Origin: Deltaproteobacteria bacterium
GTDB lineage: Bacteria; Desulfobacterota; Desulfomonilia; Desulfomonilales; Desulfomonilaceae
Reading direction: 5' to 3'
NCBI GenBank assembly: GCA_021777225.1
Contig: JAJYDQ010000008.1
Span: forward strand, 1-64,000
DNA length: 64,000 nucleotides
In this document: piece after piece, positions 44,909-54,150 of the stretch
Position numbering within the stretch: the stretch's first letter is position 1
Layout: the number at the start of each line of letters is the position of its first letter
Position numbers and translations under genes: made by a program
The notes under the pieces: model-generated
Database searches by the model: none
Seen by the model: the letters and a program-made list of their open reading frames with translations, nothing else
Told to the model about the DNA's origin: nothing

Positions 44909-46087
44909 ATGTTTGACAAGCAAAATCAGAAAGAGGCCCTGATGCGTTTATCTGAAACACTTAGAATTGACGAGGCCCAAGGCGATGCCAACCTCACTGG
45001 AATAGCCTCGATTAAAGACATAAGAGAACAAATTGATAATATTGACATGGAATTGTTGCGATTGGTTAACCAGAGAGCTTTTCACGCGTTGACCATCGCG
45101 GAATTGAGAAATTCGGCCAACGTAACTAATTTTTCCCCTGAGCGTGAACTCACAATAATTAAGTCTCTTTGTGATGCGAACTCCGGTCCGTTGTCAAAAT
45201 CTTCCGTAGCTAATGTGTTTTCCGAAATAATTTCAGCCTGTCGTAGCGCCAAACGTCCATTGAGGGTAGCCTTTCTGGGGCCTGAGGGAACGTTCAGTCA
45301 CCTGGCTGCGTTACGACGATTTGGCAATTCTGCGCTTTATCTCCCCCAAATTTCGATTGATGAGGTGTTTGACGCAGTTGAAAAAGGAGCGTCGGATGTT
45401 GGGATCACCCCGGTGGAAAATTCTTCAGAAGGCGCTGTTAGCGCAACCATGGATCAGTTTATAGATTCGAATCTGCTGATCTGTGGAGAAATTTTTTCAA
45501 GAATTCGACATGTGCTCATGTCGACGGAATCCTCGTTGGACGATATTTCTGTGGTTTATTCTCACCCACAGGCCCTCAATCAATGTCGCAACTGGCTCCG
45601 AGTGAATTTACCTTCAGCTTCTCTGATGCCGGAATCAAGTACGGCAGAGTCTGCACGTATTGCGCTTGCCAGGCCCGGAGCTGCGGCAATAGGCAACGAG
45701 GTCACAGCCACTCAACACAATCTGAAAATCCTTGCCTCGGACATACAGGACAGCCTTAGTAACACTACACGATTCCTGCTGTTGGGGAAAAATAAAAGTG
45801 CTCCAACTGGCGCGGACAGAACATCTTTAGTTTTCGCCGCCACTCATATCCCTGGTTCACTTTATAAGGCCCTTGAGCATTTTGCGAAGAGATCCGTAAA
45901 CCTCACTCGAATTGAATCTCGTCCCATGAAAAACAAGAACTGGGAGTATTTCTTCTTCGTGGATATCGAAGGACATCAGGAGTCGTCTATGGTTCAAGAA
46001 GCGATTGAAAGTCTGCGCTCGGACGTTGAATTCCTGAAAATTCTTGGTTCCTATCCAATAGGTGACATCGATTCATCAAATTTGTAG
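44909..46087 (+). CDS. pheA: Chorismate mutase / prephenate dehydratase (P-protein)
   Basis: Carries out chorismate to prephenate to phenylpyruvate. The 392-residue product has an AroQ-type mutase (about 35-110; IREQIDNIDMELLRLVNQRA). Prephenate dehydratase follows from about 118 (FLGPEGTFSHLAALRRFG, TPVENSSEGAV). A C-terminal ACT domain from about 305 has GSLYKALEHFAKRSVNLTRI followed by ESRP, the Phe-binding motif. It begins one base after aroF. An internal ATG at 44942 is an alternative start. Confidence 0.95.
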   Translation: MFDKQNQKEALMRLSETLRIDEAQGDANLTGIASIKDIREQIDNIDMELLRLVNQRAFHALTIAELRNSANVTNFSPERELTIIKSLCDANSGPLSKSSVANVFSEIISACRSAKRPLRVAFLGPEGTFSHLAALRRFGNSALYLPQISIDEVFDAVEKGASDVGITPVENSSEGAVSATMDQFIDSNLLICGEIFSRIRHVLMSTESSLDDISVVYSHPQALNQCRNWLRVNLPSASLMPESSTAESARIALARPGAAAIGNEVTATQHNLKILASDIQDSLSNTTRFLLLGKNKSAPTGADRTSLVFAATHIPGSLYKALEHFAKRSVNLTRIESRPMKNKNWEYFFFVDIEGHQESSMVQEAIESLRSDVEFLKILGSYPIGDIDSSNL

Positions 46088-46116
46088 AGAGCAAGTGAAG
46101 GTACAGGGTAAGGACA

Positions 46117-46980
46117 GTGAGCGACACAGACTTTAGGAAAGCCAATGTTTGCATAGTAGGTGGAAAGGGTCGTATGGGACGCTGGTTTGGATCGCTATTT
46201 CAAAAAGCGGGTATGGACACGATCACCTCGGACCTGGACGATAGTCCACTTCCAGAAACGTCTGTAGCCTCTTTCGATGTTGTCATTTTGGCGGTCCCGG
46301 TGACGGCGATCGAAGGTGTGATGAGATCAATAGGACGGTTTATAAGACCCGACGCTCTGTTAATGGACATATCCTCTATCAAGAGAGACCCTATAAATTT
46401 TATGCTCAAATATTCACAGAGCGAAGTAATAGGAACACATCCTTTTTTCGGCCCATCTACTGCTTCTCTTTTAGATCAGGTTGTCTTTATCTGCCCGTCA
46501 CGAACCGAAAAATGGATCAAACCCTTAAGAAATTTCTTGGAAGAGCAGGGCGCAAAGATTACCGAAATCGCCCCTGATGGTCATGACAAACTTATGGCGT
46601 GTTTCCAAACCTTGAGACATCTAATGCTTACTTCTCTTGGGCAAACATTGATAAGGTTAGGTTTTGACTCACATCTTCAGCTTCAGGCAACAGGAGCGTG
46701 GTTTGATCAACTGCTGGCAATGATGCGGCGCCAGTTCGAACAGCCTTCGGAACTTTATGCTGACCTTGCTATTGAAAATCCCTATTCGTCCGAGACACTT
46801 AAACTGTTCAGCGATAGTTTAAACGAAATAGCTAATCTTGTTTCTACCGGAAACAGAGATGGACTTGTTAGCGCCATGGATGAAGTGGCTCATTTTTGTG
46901 CGACAGAAGCAACGTCAAATGTTTCCCAATGGGGTTGGTGGCGCGACATAGGAGGAGATTCCCGGCATATCGAGGTCTGA
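46117..46980 (+). CDS. tyrA: Prephenate dehydrogenase; 3' end doubles as probable trp leader
   Basis: Oxidative decarboxylation of prephenate to 4-hydroxyphenylpyruvate. The 287-residue product has VCIVGGKGRMGRWFGSLFQK as NAD(P) site, MDISSIKRDP, GTHPFFGPS with the catalytic His, and DGHDKLMACFQTLRHLM. It starts at GTG 46117 and resembles the dehydrogenase half of the E. coli T-protein, without a mutase domain. The end is unusual: three of its six Trp codons fall in QWGWWRD, 11 residues before the stop, right before a terminator (see the attenuator at 46930-47052). The terminal aminotransferase is not in the window. Confidence 0.92.
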   Translation: MSDTDFRKANVCIVGGKGRMGRWFGSLFQKAGMDTITSDLDDSPLPETSVASFDVVILAVPVTAIEGVMRSIGRFIRPDALLMDISSIKRDPINFMLKYSQSEVIGTHPFFGPSTASLLDQVVFICPSRTEKWIKPLRNFLEEQGAKITEIAPDGHDKLMACFQTLRHLMLTSLGQTLIRLGFDSHLQLQATGAWFDQLLAMMRRQFEQPSELYADLAIENPYSSETLKLFSDSLNEIANLVSTGNRDGLVSAMDEVAHFCATEATSNVSQWGWWRDIGGDSRHIEV

Positions 46981-47052
46981 TTAAGCCCTTACAACAGACA
47001 ACATAAGGCCGTGAATCTCAAAGCCAACAGGATTCACGGCCTTTTCTTTTTT
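46930..47052 (+). terminator. Attenuator before trpD, with tyrA 3' end as apparent leader
   Basis: A 13-bp perfect terminator: AAGGCCGTGAATC (47005-47017) with GATTCACGGCCTT (47031-47043), then TTTTCTTTTTT (47042-47052). Inside tyrA, GATTCCCGGC (46957-46966) is a near-copy of the terminator's 3' arm and can pair with the 5' arm GCCGTGAATC (47008-47017) at nine of ten positions. It starts 16 bases after the tandem Trp codons (46936-46941), against 14 bases in the trpE leader. The tyrA stop is at 46978-46980, so a terminating ribosome would cover it. This predicts control by charged tRNA-Trp. Confidence 0.75.
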
Positions 47053-47076
47053 AACGAATAGGATTTGGAGGATACC

Positions 47077-48114
47077 ATGATTAAGGATTCAATAGAAAAA
47101 GCGGTTTCAGGAAATGACATCTCTGAGGCCCAGATGATGGAGACTATGGCAGAGATAATGGAAGGCCGCGCAACTCAAGCTCAGATCGGCGCCCTCCTGG
47201 TAGCTTTGAGGATGAAAGGCGAGACAGTTGAAGAAATTACGGCCGCTGCAAAAGTGATGCGATCCAAGAGTTCTCACATACCTTACAAATGCGAGGAAGG
47301 AGAAATTCTCATCGACACATGCGGTACTGGAGGCGATTGCTCCAATACCTTTAATGTTTCAACTACCGCGGCGTTTGTTGTTGCAGGCGCTGGAGTAAAG
47401 GTAGCTAAACACGGAAATCGGTCCGTCTCAAGCAAATGCGGCAGCGCGGACTTGATGGAAGCCCTGGGATTGCCGTTGGACCTTTCCCCAGAGCAGGTCG
47501 CCTTGTGCATACGGCAAGTAGGTATCGGCTTCCTGTTTGCTCCTGTTTTACACTCCGCCATGAAATACGCTATCGGTCCCAGACGTGAGTTGGGGCTTCG
47601 GACGATTTTCAACCTCTTGGGACCGTTAACTAATCCTGCCGGAGCGCAGGTTCAGTTGATGGGGGTATACGACAATCAGATGGTCAAACCATTAACTCAT
47701 GTGATAGCAAGACTTGGGGCCAAAAAGGCCTTTGTCGTTCATGGTCACGGTGGACTGGATGAAATCAGCCTTAGTGGACCAACACTAGTTGGATTAGCCG
47801 AGAATGGCGAAGTTTCATTCAGATATATGGAACCATCAGATTTTGGCTTGAAAGGTAATACTTCGATAACAATCGGTGGTGGAAATGCTCAGGAGAACGC
47901 GGTTCTCACCAAATCTGTGCTAAACGGAAAATCTGGATCGTATAGAGATGTGGTTCTTTTAAATGCAGCCGCTGCTTTGGTGGCGGCTGATCGAGCCAAG
48001 ACCCTCATGGAGGGGATGGCTTTGTCAACGTTTTCAATTGATTCAGGGGCCGCGTTGAACAAACTCGATGCACTGATCAAATGCGCTAGGTCTCTGAAGG
48101 ATGGAGGACACTAA
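47077..48114 (+). CDS. trpD: Anthranilate phosphoribosyltransferase
   Basis: Joins anthranilate to PRPP. The 345-residue product has DTCGTGGDCSNTFNVSTTAA for PRPP, KHGNRSVSSKCGSADLMEAL for anthranilate, and FLFAPVLHSAMKYAIGPRRE with RTIFNLLGPLTNPA. ATG 47077 has GGAGG upstream; the frame also opens at TTG 47065. It is the first gene of block 3, after the terminator described above. Here TrpD is not fused to TrpG. Confidence 0.97.
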   Translation: MIKDSIEKAVSGNDISEAQMMETMAEIMEGRATQAQIGALLVALRMKGETVEEITAAAKVMRSKSSHIPYKCEEGEILIDTCGTGGDCSNTFNVSTTAAFVVAGAGVKVAKHGNRSVSSKCGSADLMEALGLPLDLSPEQVALCIRQVGIGFLFAPVLHSAMKYAIGPRRELGLRTIFNLLGPLTNPAGAQVQLMGVYDNQMVKPLTHVIARLGAKKAFVVHGHGGLDEISLSGPTLVGLAENGEVSFRYMEPSDFGLKGNTSITIGGGNAQENAVLTKSVLNGKSGSYRDVVLLNAAAALVAADRAKTLMEGMALSTFSIDSGAALNKLDALIKCARSLKDGGH

Positions 48115-48916
48115 CTTGCTAGCCCCAACACACGATTTTTTCCACACGGTAATTGAGAACAAAAAACGGGAAGTTGAAAAGCTCAAAGCGATTGGAATGA
48201 CAATGCTGGGAATGCTTGCCGACGCGGCGCCTAAACCTCTTAATTTCCTTGAAAAATTTCAGGGCGATAGATCGGTCCCAATTATCGCGGAAATAAAGAA
48301 ATCTGCGCCATCCTGGAATGGTCTGAAAAAAAATGTTGATATTGTAAATGTCGCCAAAGCGTACCAGTATAACGGCGCCGCAGCCATATCCGTTCTTACC
48401 GATTCTCAATTCTTTGGCGGCTCCATTGACGATTTGACCACAGTCCGTTATCAAGTCAGCCTTCCGCTACTGAGAAAGGACTTCATTATAGGAGTTGAGC
48501 AGTTATACGAATCAAGGGCGGCGCAGGCTGACGCTGTGTTGCTCATAGTGGCGATCCTGGATGACTATGAACTCTCAAGACTATATAATAGCGCCTTGTC
48601 CTTCGGCATGACCCCACTTCTCGAAGTACACGACGAGCATGAAGCGCAAAGGGCGCTTAAGCTTGATCCGCGTTTAATCGGTATCAACAACCGCAATCTG
48701 AAAACACTTGGGGTAGACCTTGGCGTCTCAGAGCGACTCAGAAAGAAGATTCCTGAGGATGTTATCGTAATAGCGGAGAGCGGCGTAGCGACTGTGGCTG
48801 ATGTCCAAAGACTCCTGGCCGCTGGGGTCAATGGGTTCCTTATCGGGACGGCTTTAATGAAATCCGCTGACCCAGGAAAGACGCTGAATTCATTTGTCAG
48901 CGTTAGGAGGGCATGA
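48101..48916 (+). CDS. trpC: Indole-3-glycerol phosphate synthase
   Basis: Ring closure of CdRP to indole-3-glycerol phosphate. The 271-residue barrel has PIIAEIKKSAPSWN with the catalytic Lys, LTDSQFFGGSIDDLTTVR, LLRKDFIIGVEQLYE, LLEVHDEHEAQRAL, GINNRNLKTLGVDL and IAESGV. The common EIKxxSPS reads EIKKSAPS. ATG 48101 overlaps trpD by 14 bp; a TTG at 48116, with GGAGG eight bases upstream, is an equally good start. Confidence 0.95.
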   Translation: MEDTNLLAPTHDFFHTVIENKKREVEKLKAIGMTMLGMLADAAPKPLNFLEKFQGDRSVPIIAEIKKSAPSWNGLKKNVDIVNVAKAYQYNGAAAISVLTDSQFFGGSIDDLTTVRYQVSLPLLRKDFIIGVEQLYESRAAQADAVLLIVAILDDYELSRLYNSALSFGMTPLLEVHDEHEAQRALKLDPRLIGINNRNLKTLGVDLGVSERLRKKIPEDVIVIAESGVATVADVQRLLAAGVNGFLIGTALMKSADPGKTLNSFVSVRRA

Positions 48917-49533
48917 TGGTTCGTGTCAAAATTTGTGGAATTACCAGTTCTGAAGACGCTTTTTCCGCCGCCGCAATGGGGGCCGACGCCATAGGTTTTG
49001 TATTCGCTCCAAGCCCCAGGCAGGTTTCATTGGACAAGGCATTTGAAATATCACGGTCCTTACCGCCTTTTGTTCAGACAGTTGGGGTCTTTGCTGACGC
49101 TGACATTGAAGAAGTAATTTTCTTCAGAAATCATTTACGATTGGATCTTGTTCAGTTAAGTGGATCAGAGACCGACGCCTACATTCACGCGTTGGGATCA
49201 AGGGTAATTAAGGCGGTCCACATAAAAAATGGATTCAAACCAGAGCCCAATATCCACGCTGCAGCTACCATCCTTCTGGATACCGCCGCAGACGGATTGA
49301 AGGGCGGAACGGGGAGGGCTTTTGATTGGGACCTAGCAGCGGACGTGGCGGTTAAGCGACCTATAATTCTAGCGGGCGGGTTAACACCGGAAAATGTGGA
49401 GACGGCCGTTAGAAAAGTTCACCCTTATGCGGTAGACGTTTCCGGTGGAGTAGAAATAGAACCAGGTAGGAAGGACCATGACAAAATTAGGAATTTTATA
49501 CAAAGAGCAAAAACAGCGGGCTTCAACGCCTGA
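48913..49533 (+). CDS. trpF: Phosphoribosylanthranilate isomerase
   Basis: Isomerises PRA to CdRP. The 206-residue barrel has [12 protein letters not shown] with the catalytic Cys, [24 protein letters not shown], the catalytic Asp in [29 protein letters not shown] and VDVSGGVE. It overlaps trpC by 4 bp and trpB by 56 bp, which is long but leaves both domains intact. Confidence 0.95.
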   Translation: MMVRVKICGITSSEDAFSAAAMGADAIGFVFAPSPRQVSLDKAFEISRSLPPFVQTVGVFADADIEEVIFFRNHLRLDLVQLSGSETDAYIHALGSRVIKAVHIKNGFKPEPNIHAAATILLDTAADGLKGGTGRAFDWDLAADVAVKRPIILAGGLTPENVETAVRKVHPYAVDVSGGVEIEPGRKDHDKIRNFIQRAKTAGFNA

Positions 49534-50770
49534 TCAAAACGGTTACTTCGGCAGATTCGGGGGCCGTTTTGTTCCGGAAACACTTATGCCTGCGTTAGAA
49601 GAGCTGTCAGAAACGTACGACGGAGTGAAAAATGATCCATCATTTGGGGCTGAGCTAACGGGCCTTCTCAAAAATTTCGCCGGCCGCGAGACCCCTTTGT
49701 ATTATGCAAGGCGATTTTCTGAAAAACTTGGAGGCGCCAGGATTTTTCTGAAGCGTGAGGACTTGACACACACCGGCGCGCATAAAATCAATAACGCTCT
49801 TGGACAAGTGTTGCTGGCTGTGAGGATGGGCAAGACAAGGATAATCGCGGAAACTGGGGCGGGGCAGCATGGGGTCGCCACAGCAACCGCCGCAGCGCTC
49901 ATGGGACTGGAATGTGTTGTCTACATGGGGAGTCTGGATATTGAACGGCAGGCCCTAAATGTAACACGTATGAAAATGTTGGGGGCGCAGGTTGTCCCGG
50001 TCAATGATGGTAGTTGTTCTCTCAAAGATGCTGTAAACGCAGCGATTCGCGATTGGGTAACAAATGTCGCCAGCACTCACTACATAATAGGATCAGTAAT
50101 CGGACCTCATCCATATCCCATGATTGTTCGGGATTTTCAGTCAGTTATTGGAAAAGAGGCCAGGAAACAGATGCTCGAACAGGCCGGAAAACTGCCCGAT
50201 GTCGCAGTCGCGTGTGTAGGGGCGGGCAGTAACGCCATCGGGCTTTTTCACGCGTTTCTGGCTGATCCCGTTCGTTTAATTGGAGTTGAAGCCGGGGGAT
50301 ACGGCCTGGATACCGGACGTCATGCTGCCAGCCTGTGCGCCGGTAGCCCCGGGGTTCTACATGGTGCGCTCCTTTACCTGTTGCAGGACGAAAACGGTCA
50401 AATCACTGAGGCCCATTCTATTGCCGCGGGATTAGACTACCCTGGAGTAGGGCCTGAACATGGGATGCTCAAGGATATCGAACGAGTCACATATGTTTCA
50501 GTTACTGATCAGGAAGCTGTTCAGGGTTTCATGGAGCTTGCGCGCATTGAGGGTATAATACCGGCCCTCGAAAGCGCTCACGCAATCGCATACCTCATGA
50601 AATTCGCGGGGAGCATGTCCAAAGATGAAACAATCCTGGTATGTCTTTCCGGCCGCGGTGACAAGGATGTGTCCCAAGTGGCGGAATATCTTGATTCAAA
50701 AAGAATTGCGGGTTTGGATGAAAATGTTTCGAACACCGCCAATCACGCTTCGACTTCCGCGGAGAATTAA
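49478..50770 (+). CDS. trpB: Tryptophan synthase beta chain
   Basis: PLP enzyme joining indole and serine. The 430-residue product has [38 protein letters not shown] with the PLP Lys, [34 protein letters not shown] for the phosphate, [10 protein letters not shown] and CLSGRGDKD. It is a TrpB1-type chain that pairs with TrpA. The N-terminal 15 residues are encoded within the trpF 3' end, with AGGAAGG before the ATG. A C-terminal tail of about 25 residues is extra. Confidence 0.97.
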   Translation: MTKLGILYKEQKQRASTPDQNGYFGRFGGRFVPETLMPALEELSETYDGVKNDPSFGAELTGLLKNFAGRETPLYYARRFSEKLGGARIFLKREDLTHTGAHKINNALGQVLLAVRMGKTRIIAETGAGQHGVATATAAALMGLECVVYMGSLDIERQALNVTRMKMLGAQVVPVNDGSCSLKDAVNAAIRDWVTNVASTHYIIGSVIGPHPYPMIVRDFQSVIGKEARKQMLEQAGKLPDVAVACVGAGSNAIGLFHAFLADPVRLIGVEAGGYGLDTGRHAASLCAGSPGVLHGALLYLLQDENGQITEAHSIAAGLDYPGVGPEHGMLKDIERVTYVSVTDQEAVQGFMELARIEGIIPALESAHAIAYLMKFAGSMSKDETILVCLSGRGDKDVSQVAEYLDSKRIAGLDENVSNTANHASTSAEN

Positions 50771-50772
50771 AA

Positions 50773-51576
50773 ATGATTTCTAAAATAACCTCACAATTTG
50801 AAAAGGCGGCCAGGCAAAATCGTGCGGCCTACGTTCCGTTTATAATGGGAGGTTTTCCCGATGATCACGCATTTGTTCTATTATTAAAGGCCCTGGATAA
50901 TTGCTCCGCAGATGTCATTGAGGTCGGGATCCCGTTTTCTGATCCGCTAGCCGATGGACCTACTATACAAAAAGCCGGCAAAATTGCTCTGGATAATGGG
51001 GCCAGCCTTGGCAAGATACTGGGAACACTTAATGATGTAAGCGTCGATATCCACGCGCCAATTGTTCTGATGACATATTGGAACCCCGTTCTAAGGATGG
51101 GAGTAGACGAGTTTGGTGATAAGGCCAAAGCAGCAAACATTTCCGGTGTTATCATCCCCGATTTGCCGCCGGATGAAGCCGGATATTGGATTAAGGTTGC
51201 ACGCTCCCACGAAATCGACACAATTTTCATGGTTGCCCCTACCACGACTCCAAAAAGACTTGAAACAATCGTGAATTTGTCAAAAGGATTTGTTTATTTG
51301 GTGTCCATGACAGGGGTCACTGGGAGTGCTTTAGTTGTTGACGATGAATTGCTAAAAACAGTGGCCAACGTGAAAAGGTTGACGTCCGTTCCTGTAGCGG
51401 TCGGTTTTGGGGTGTCAAATTCAGAGCAGGCGGCGGCGCTGTCAAATGTAGCCGACGGGGTGATAGTGGGCAGCGCCCTGATTAAAAAGTGTCTCGAAGC
51501 TGGTGATGACGTAAGCGCAATTGATGGTGTTTCGAGTTTGTCCCGCGGCATAATCGGCGCATTAGGCAGGAATTAA
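50773..51576 (+). CDS. trpA: Tryptophan synthase alpha chain
   Basis: Splits indole-3-glycerol phosphate to indole, channelled to TrpB. The 267-residue barrel has YVPFIMGGFPD, VIEVGIPFSDPLADGPTIQ with the catalytic Glu, IVLMTYWNPVLRMGVDEF, GVIIPDLPPDEA with the catalytic Asp, VYLVSMTGVTGS and GFGVSNSEQ. It starts 3 bp after trpB and closes the supraoperon. No strong terminator was seen in the 140-bp spacer that follows. Confidence 0.96.
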   Translation: MISKITSQFEKAARQNRAAYVPFIMGGFPDDHAFVLLLKALDNCSADVIEVGIPFSDPLADGPTIQKAGKIALDNGASLGKILGTLNDVSVDIHAPIVLMTYWNPVLRMGVDEFGDKAKAANISGVIIPDLPPDEAGYWIKVARSHEIDTIFMVAPTTTPKRLETIVNLSKGFVYLVSMTGVTGSALVVDDELLKTVANVKRLTSVPVAVGFGVSNSEQAAALSNVADGVIVGSALIKKCLEAGDDVSAIDGVSSLSRGIIGALGRN

Positions 51577-51716
51577 TTCCCCCATTGTTTGAAACAATTT
51601 CACAACGGGCTGTCTATAACAAATAGTGTCGGTTTCTGGATTTTGCATTTGCATAATTATCAGAAACTGTAGTAATTGATGCATCTTATAGCATATTTAT
51701 CAGAAAGGACTAAAAC

Positions 51717-52256
51717 ATGAGAAAAATCTTGATTATTATGTGCATGCTTGCGCTCTGCGCTGTCTCTCCTCTAGTTTACGCTGCAGGACATGAACACGGT
51801 CAGCCCAAGAAGGCGGATGAAACCCAGAAGGAGGTGACTCAATCGGCCCCTCACACCCAGAAAGACATGATGTCCAGTATGATGGAGATGATGCAAAAGT
51901 GTAAGGCCATGATGTCCAGCGAAAAATTTTCGCCCATGTCGATAATTTCAAGGACGAAGGACTTGGGGTTGACTGACGAGCAGGCTAAAAAGCTCAAGGA
52001 AATCGACAAGGAAAGCGCTGCTAAGGCCAAAGCAGTTTTGAAACCTGATCAGGTAACCAAGATGGAAACATTGGCCGGTCAACAGAAAATGATGTGTCCC
52101 ATGATGAACATGATGAATCAGAATGGAGAATCCCAAGCCCCCGGCATGCCGATGAAGGAGATGAAAGGCGACAAAAAGGAACACGGCATGAAAATGAAAG
52201 ATACCAACAGTGACGACAAGCCATCCAGCCAAGAGGGAATGAAGATGGGTAAATAG
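51717..52256 (+). CDS. Exported Met/His-rich protein, possible metal binder
   Basis: A 179-residue secreted protein with a signal peptide (MRKILIIMCMLALCAVSPLV, cleavage near YAAG). The mature part is very rich in Met (MMSSMMEMMQKCKAMM; MMCPMMNMMNQ) plus His at both ends. A central LGLTDEQAKKLKEIDKESAA resembles the LTxxQ-type helix of Spy/CpxP periplasmic chaperones. Such methionine clusters bind Cu(I)/Ag(I), so periplasmic metal handling is a reasonable guess, unproven. AGAAAGGAC precedes the ATG. No copper transporter is nearby. Confidence 0.7.
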   Translation: MRKILIIMCMLALCAVSPLVYAAGHEHGQPKKADETQKEVTQSAPHTQKDMMSSMMEMMQKCKAMMSSEKFSPMSIISRTKDLGLTDEQAKKLKEIDKESAAKAKAVLKPDQVTKMETLAGQQKMMCPMMNMMNQNGESQAPGMPMKEMKGDKKEHGMKMKDTNSDDKPSSQEGMKMGK

Positions 52257-52409
52257 GTCTTTCCATTGGAGCCGGCGCAATAACCTGACTCATCAGTATT
52301 TGCAAGCAGGCCTTATTCCCTAAAAACCCTAGCGAAGGTTGACAGAATACAATACTTTGTTTTATTTTTGCTGACGCCGCGGAGAGTGATGTCCTCACGC
52401 TCCAGCGGG

Positions 52410-52484
52410 GCCGAGGTAGCTCAGTGGTAGAGCAGATGATTCGTAATCATCAGGCCGTGGGTTCAACTCCCATCCTCGGCTCCA
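52410..52484 (+). tRNA. tRNA-Thr(CGU)
   Basis: Complete cloverleaf. Acceptor GCCGAGG (52410-52416) pairs with CCTCGGC (52474-52480). The anticodon loop is TTCGTAA with CGT at 52442-52444, between GATGA and TCATC. The T-arm is GTGGG-TTCAACT-CCCAT, and CCA is encoded at the 3' end. It marks the left edge of the accessory region. The 200 bp after it hold an eight-T run near 52536 but no gene. Confidence 0.97.
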
Positions 52485-52685
52485 AAACTTCACTAAAACT
52501 TCCCAATAGCTATCCAACTATCTTTTGGCGGATTTTTTTTCAAGATTACGTGTGTGGGGCTTTCGCGTGACTGTTCTTCGCAAACTGCGTTTGAAGCGTC
52601 CTTGGAGATTGCTATTTCTGGCATGGAGAAGTGGGTTGTAATCCAACCAGATTTATGGGCCAACGCCTGTTTATTTCTTTGTAGA

Positions 52686-53978
52686 TCATGAAATGGTGTC
52701 GAGCGACCGTGCCTTTTCAGCGAGACGCCAGGACAAAAAAGCCGCGATCAAGCTGATAGCCGCCCCAGAGGAAAGCCATAGCGCTGGGGAGGCTCGGTTG
52801 CCGGAAACCTCAATGAGCCAAACACACACTGCAGGCGTGAAACCGCCGAAGATTGCAGTTGCCAGGCTGTAAGCGAGCGAGAATCCTGCGGTGCGCACTT
52901 CCGGGGGCATAATTTCCGTCAGGAAGGGAATCATTGCTCCATTGTATGCGCCGTAGAAAAATGAGAACCACAGCAGAACGAGGAGCAACTTACCAAAAGA
53001 GGGCGCGGCAACCAGCCAAAGCATGGCTGGATAAGCAGTCAGAATTGCAAGCAAGGGCATTAGTATCAATAGTGGACGGCGACCGATGCGGTCTGAAATG
53101 GCCCCGCCTATCGGAAGCCATATAAAATTCGACAGCCCCACACAGAGCGTTACGATCAGGTTGTCACGCACCGCCAGATTGAGGGCTTCGTGTCCATATG
53201 TCGGGGTATAGGCTGTAATGGTATAAAAGGCAGTAGTCGTCATGGTGGATAGCATCATGCCGATAAACGCCAGGCGCCAGTTGGATGCAAGGATTCTGAG
53301 GATCTCACGTCCTTTCGGGTGGTGTTTCCGACTACTGAAAACCTTCGTTTCCTTGAGGGACCGGCGCAACCAAAAGATCAGAGGCACTATCGCGCAACCG
53401 ATGATCATTGGAATACGCCACCCCCATTCGGCCAATTGCTGCGCAGTCAGCGCAAAAGTTAGACTGACTCCTATTATTGCCGTAAACATAACGGCTACCT
53501 GCTGGCTTCCGGATTGCCACGAGCAATAGAATCCGCGGTTTCCAGGCGTAGCTATTTCGGCCAGATAAACAGATACGCCGCCCAGTTCGACGCCGGCCGA
53601 CAATCCCTGCAGCAAGCGACCGCAGACGACTATTATAGGCGCTAGGACTCCGATCTGGTTATATCCGGGGGTGACGGCTATGGCGCATATGCCAACAGCC
53701 ATAAGCCCCAGGGTAAGAATCAGCCCCTTGCTCCTTCCGTGCCGATCTATGTATGCCCCCAGTACGAGCGCCCCTACCGGGCGCATTAAAAAACCCACAC
53801 CGAACGTTAAGAACGAGGCCATTAGCGATGCAAACTCGCTGACTGAGGGGAAAAAGACCTGGCCGATATATTTTGCATAATAGCTATAGACTATGAAATC
53901 GTACATTTCTAGAAAGTTGCCGGTCGTCACCCGCATTACCGTCTTGATACGCTCTATTCTCTGGCCATTATCCGCCAT
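52686..53978 (-). CDS. MFS transporter, metabolite:H+ symporter (MHS) type
   Basis: A 430-residue, 12-helix transporter of the ProP/KgtP/CitA/ShiA family. The N-terminus [20 protein letters not shown], then [20 protein letters not shown] (motif A), [20 protein letters not shown] and [17 protein letters not shown] are typical of MHS importers of organic acids or betaines. The substrate is not readable. No catabolic partner is adjacent apart from the ThDP-enzyme cluster 2 kb away on the same strand. Confidence 0.88.
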   Translation of the reverse strand: MADNGQRIERIKTVMRVTTGNFLEMYDFIVYSYYAKYIGQVFFPSVSEFASLMASFLTFGVGFLMRPVGALVLGAYIDRHGRSKGLILTLGLMAVGICAIAVTPGYNQIGVLAPIIVVCGRLLQGLSAGVELGGVSVYLAEIATPGNRGFYCSWQSGSQQVAVMFTAIIGVSLTFALTAQQLAEWGWRIPMIIGCAIVPLIFWLRRSLKETKVFSSRKHHPKGREILRILASNWRLAFIGMMLSTMTTTAFYTITAYTPTYGHEALNLAVRDNLIVTLCVGLSNFIWLPIGGAISDRIGRRPLLILMPLLAILTAYPAMLWLVAAPSFGKLLLVLLWFSFFYGAYNGAMIPFLTEIMPPEVRTAGFSLAYSLATAIFGGFTPAVCVWLIEVSGNRASPALWLSSGAAISLIAAFLSWRLAEKARSLDTIS

Positions 53979-54150
53979 CGGCCCCTCTAGTGGTTGAACG
54001 TTGATGCCCCAACTGAAATTTTAAAGTTTCTTTTCAATTGGCCTGCGTTAATCAAAGTGAGCAACGGTCTAACCAATTAGGACAGTTGAACAGGACTTTT
54101 AAGTGCAGGCTGCTTGTTCATAAGGGCTAATTCGTAAAACATAAAGCTAT

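Noticed and set aside
46929-47006. A separate small leader ORF before trpD (ATG at 46929, different frame from tyrA)
   Set aside because: It contains no Trp codon and no Shine-Dalgarno, so it cannot explain the attenuator; the tyrA frame with three Trp codons fits better.
52410-52484. tRNA-Thr as the partner of the 59535-59580 att-like fragment
   Set aside because: The T-arm and acceptor sequences differ; the fragment matches tRNA-Arg(UCU), so this tRNA-Thr is not its parent.
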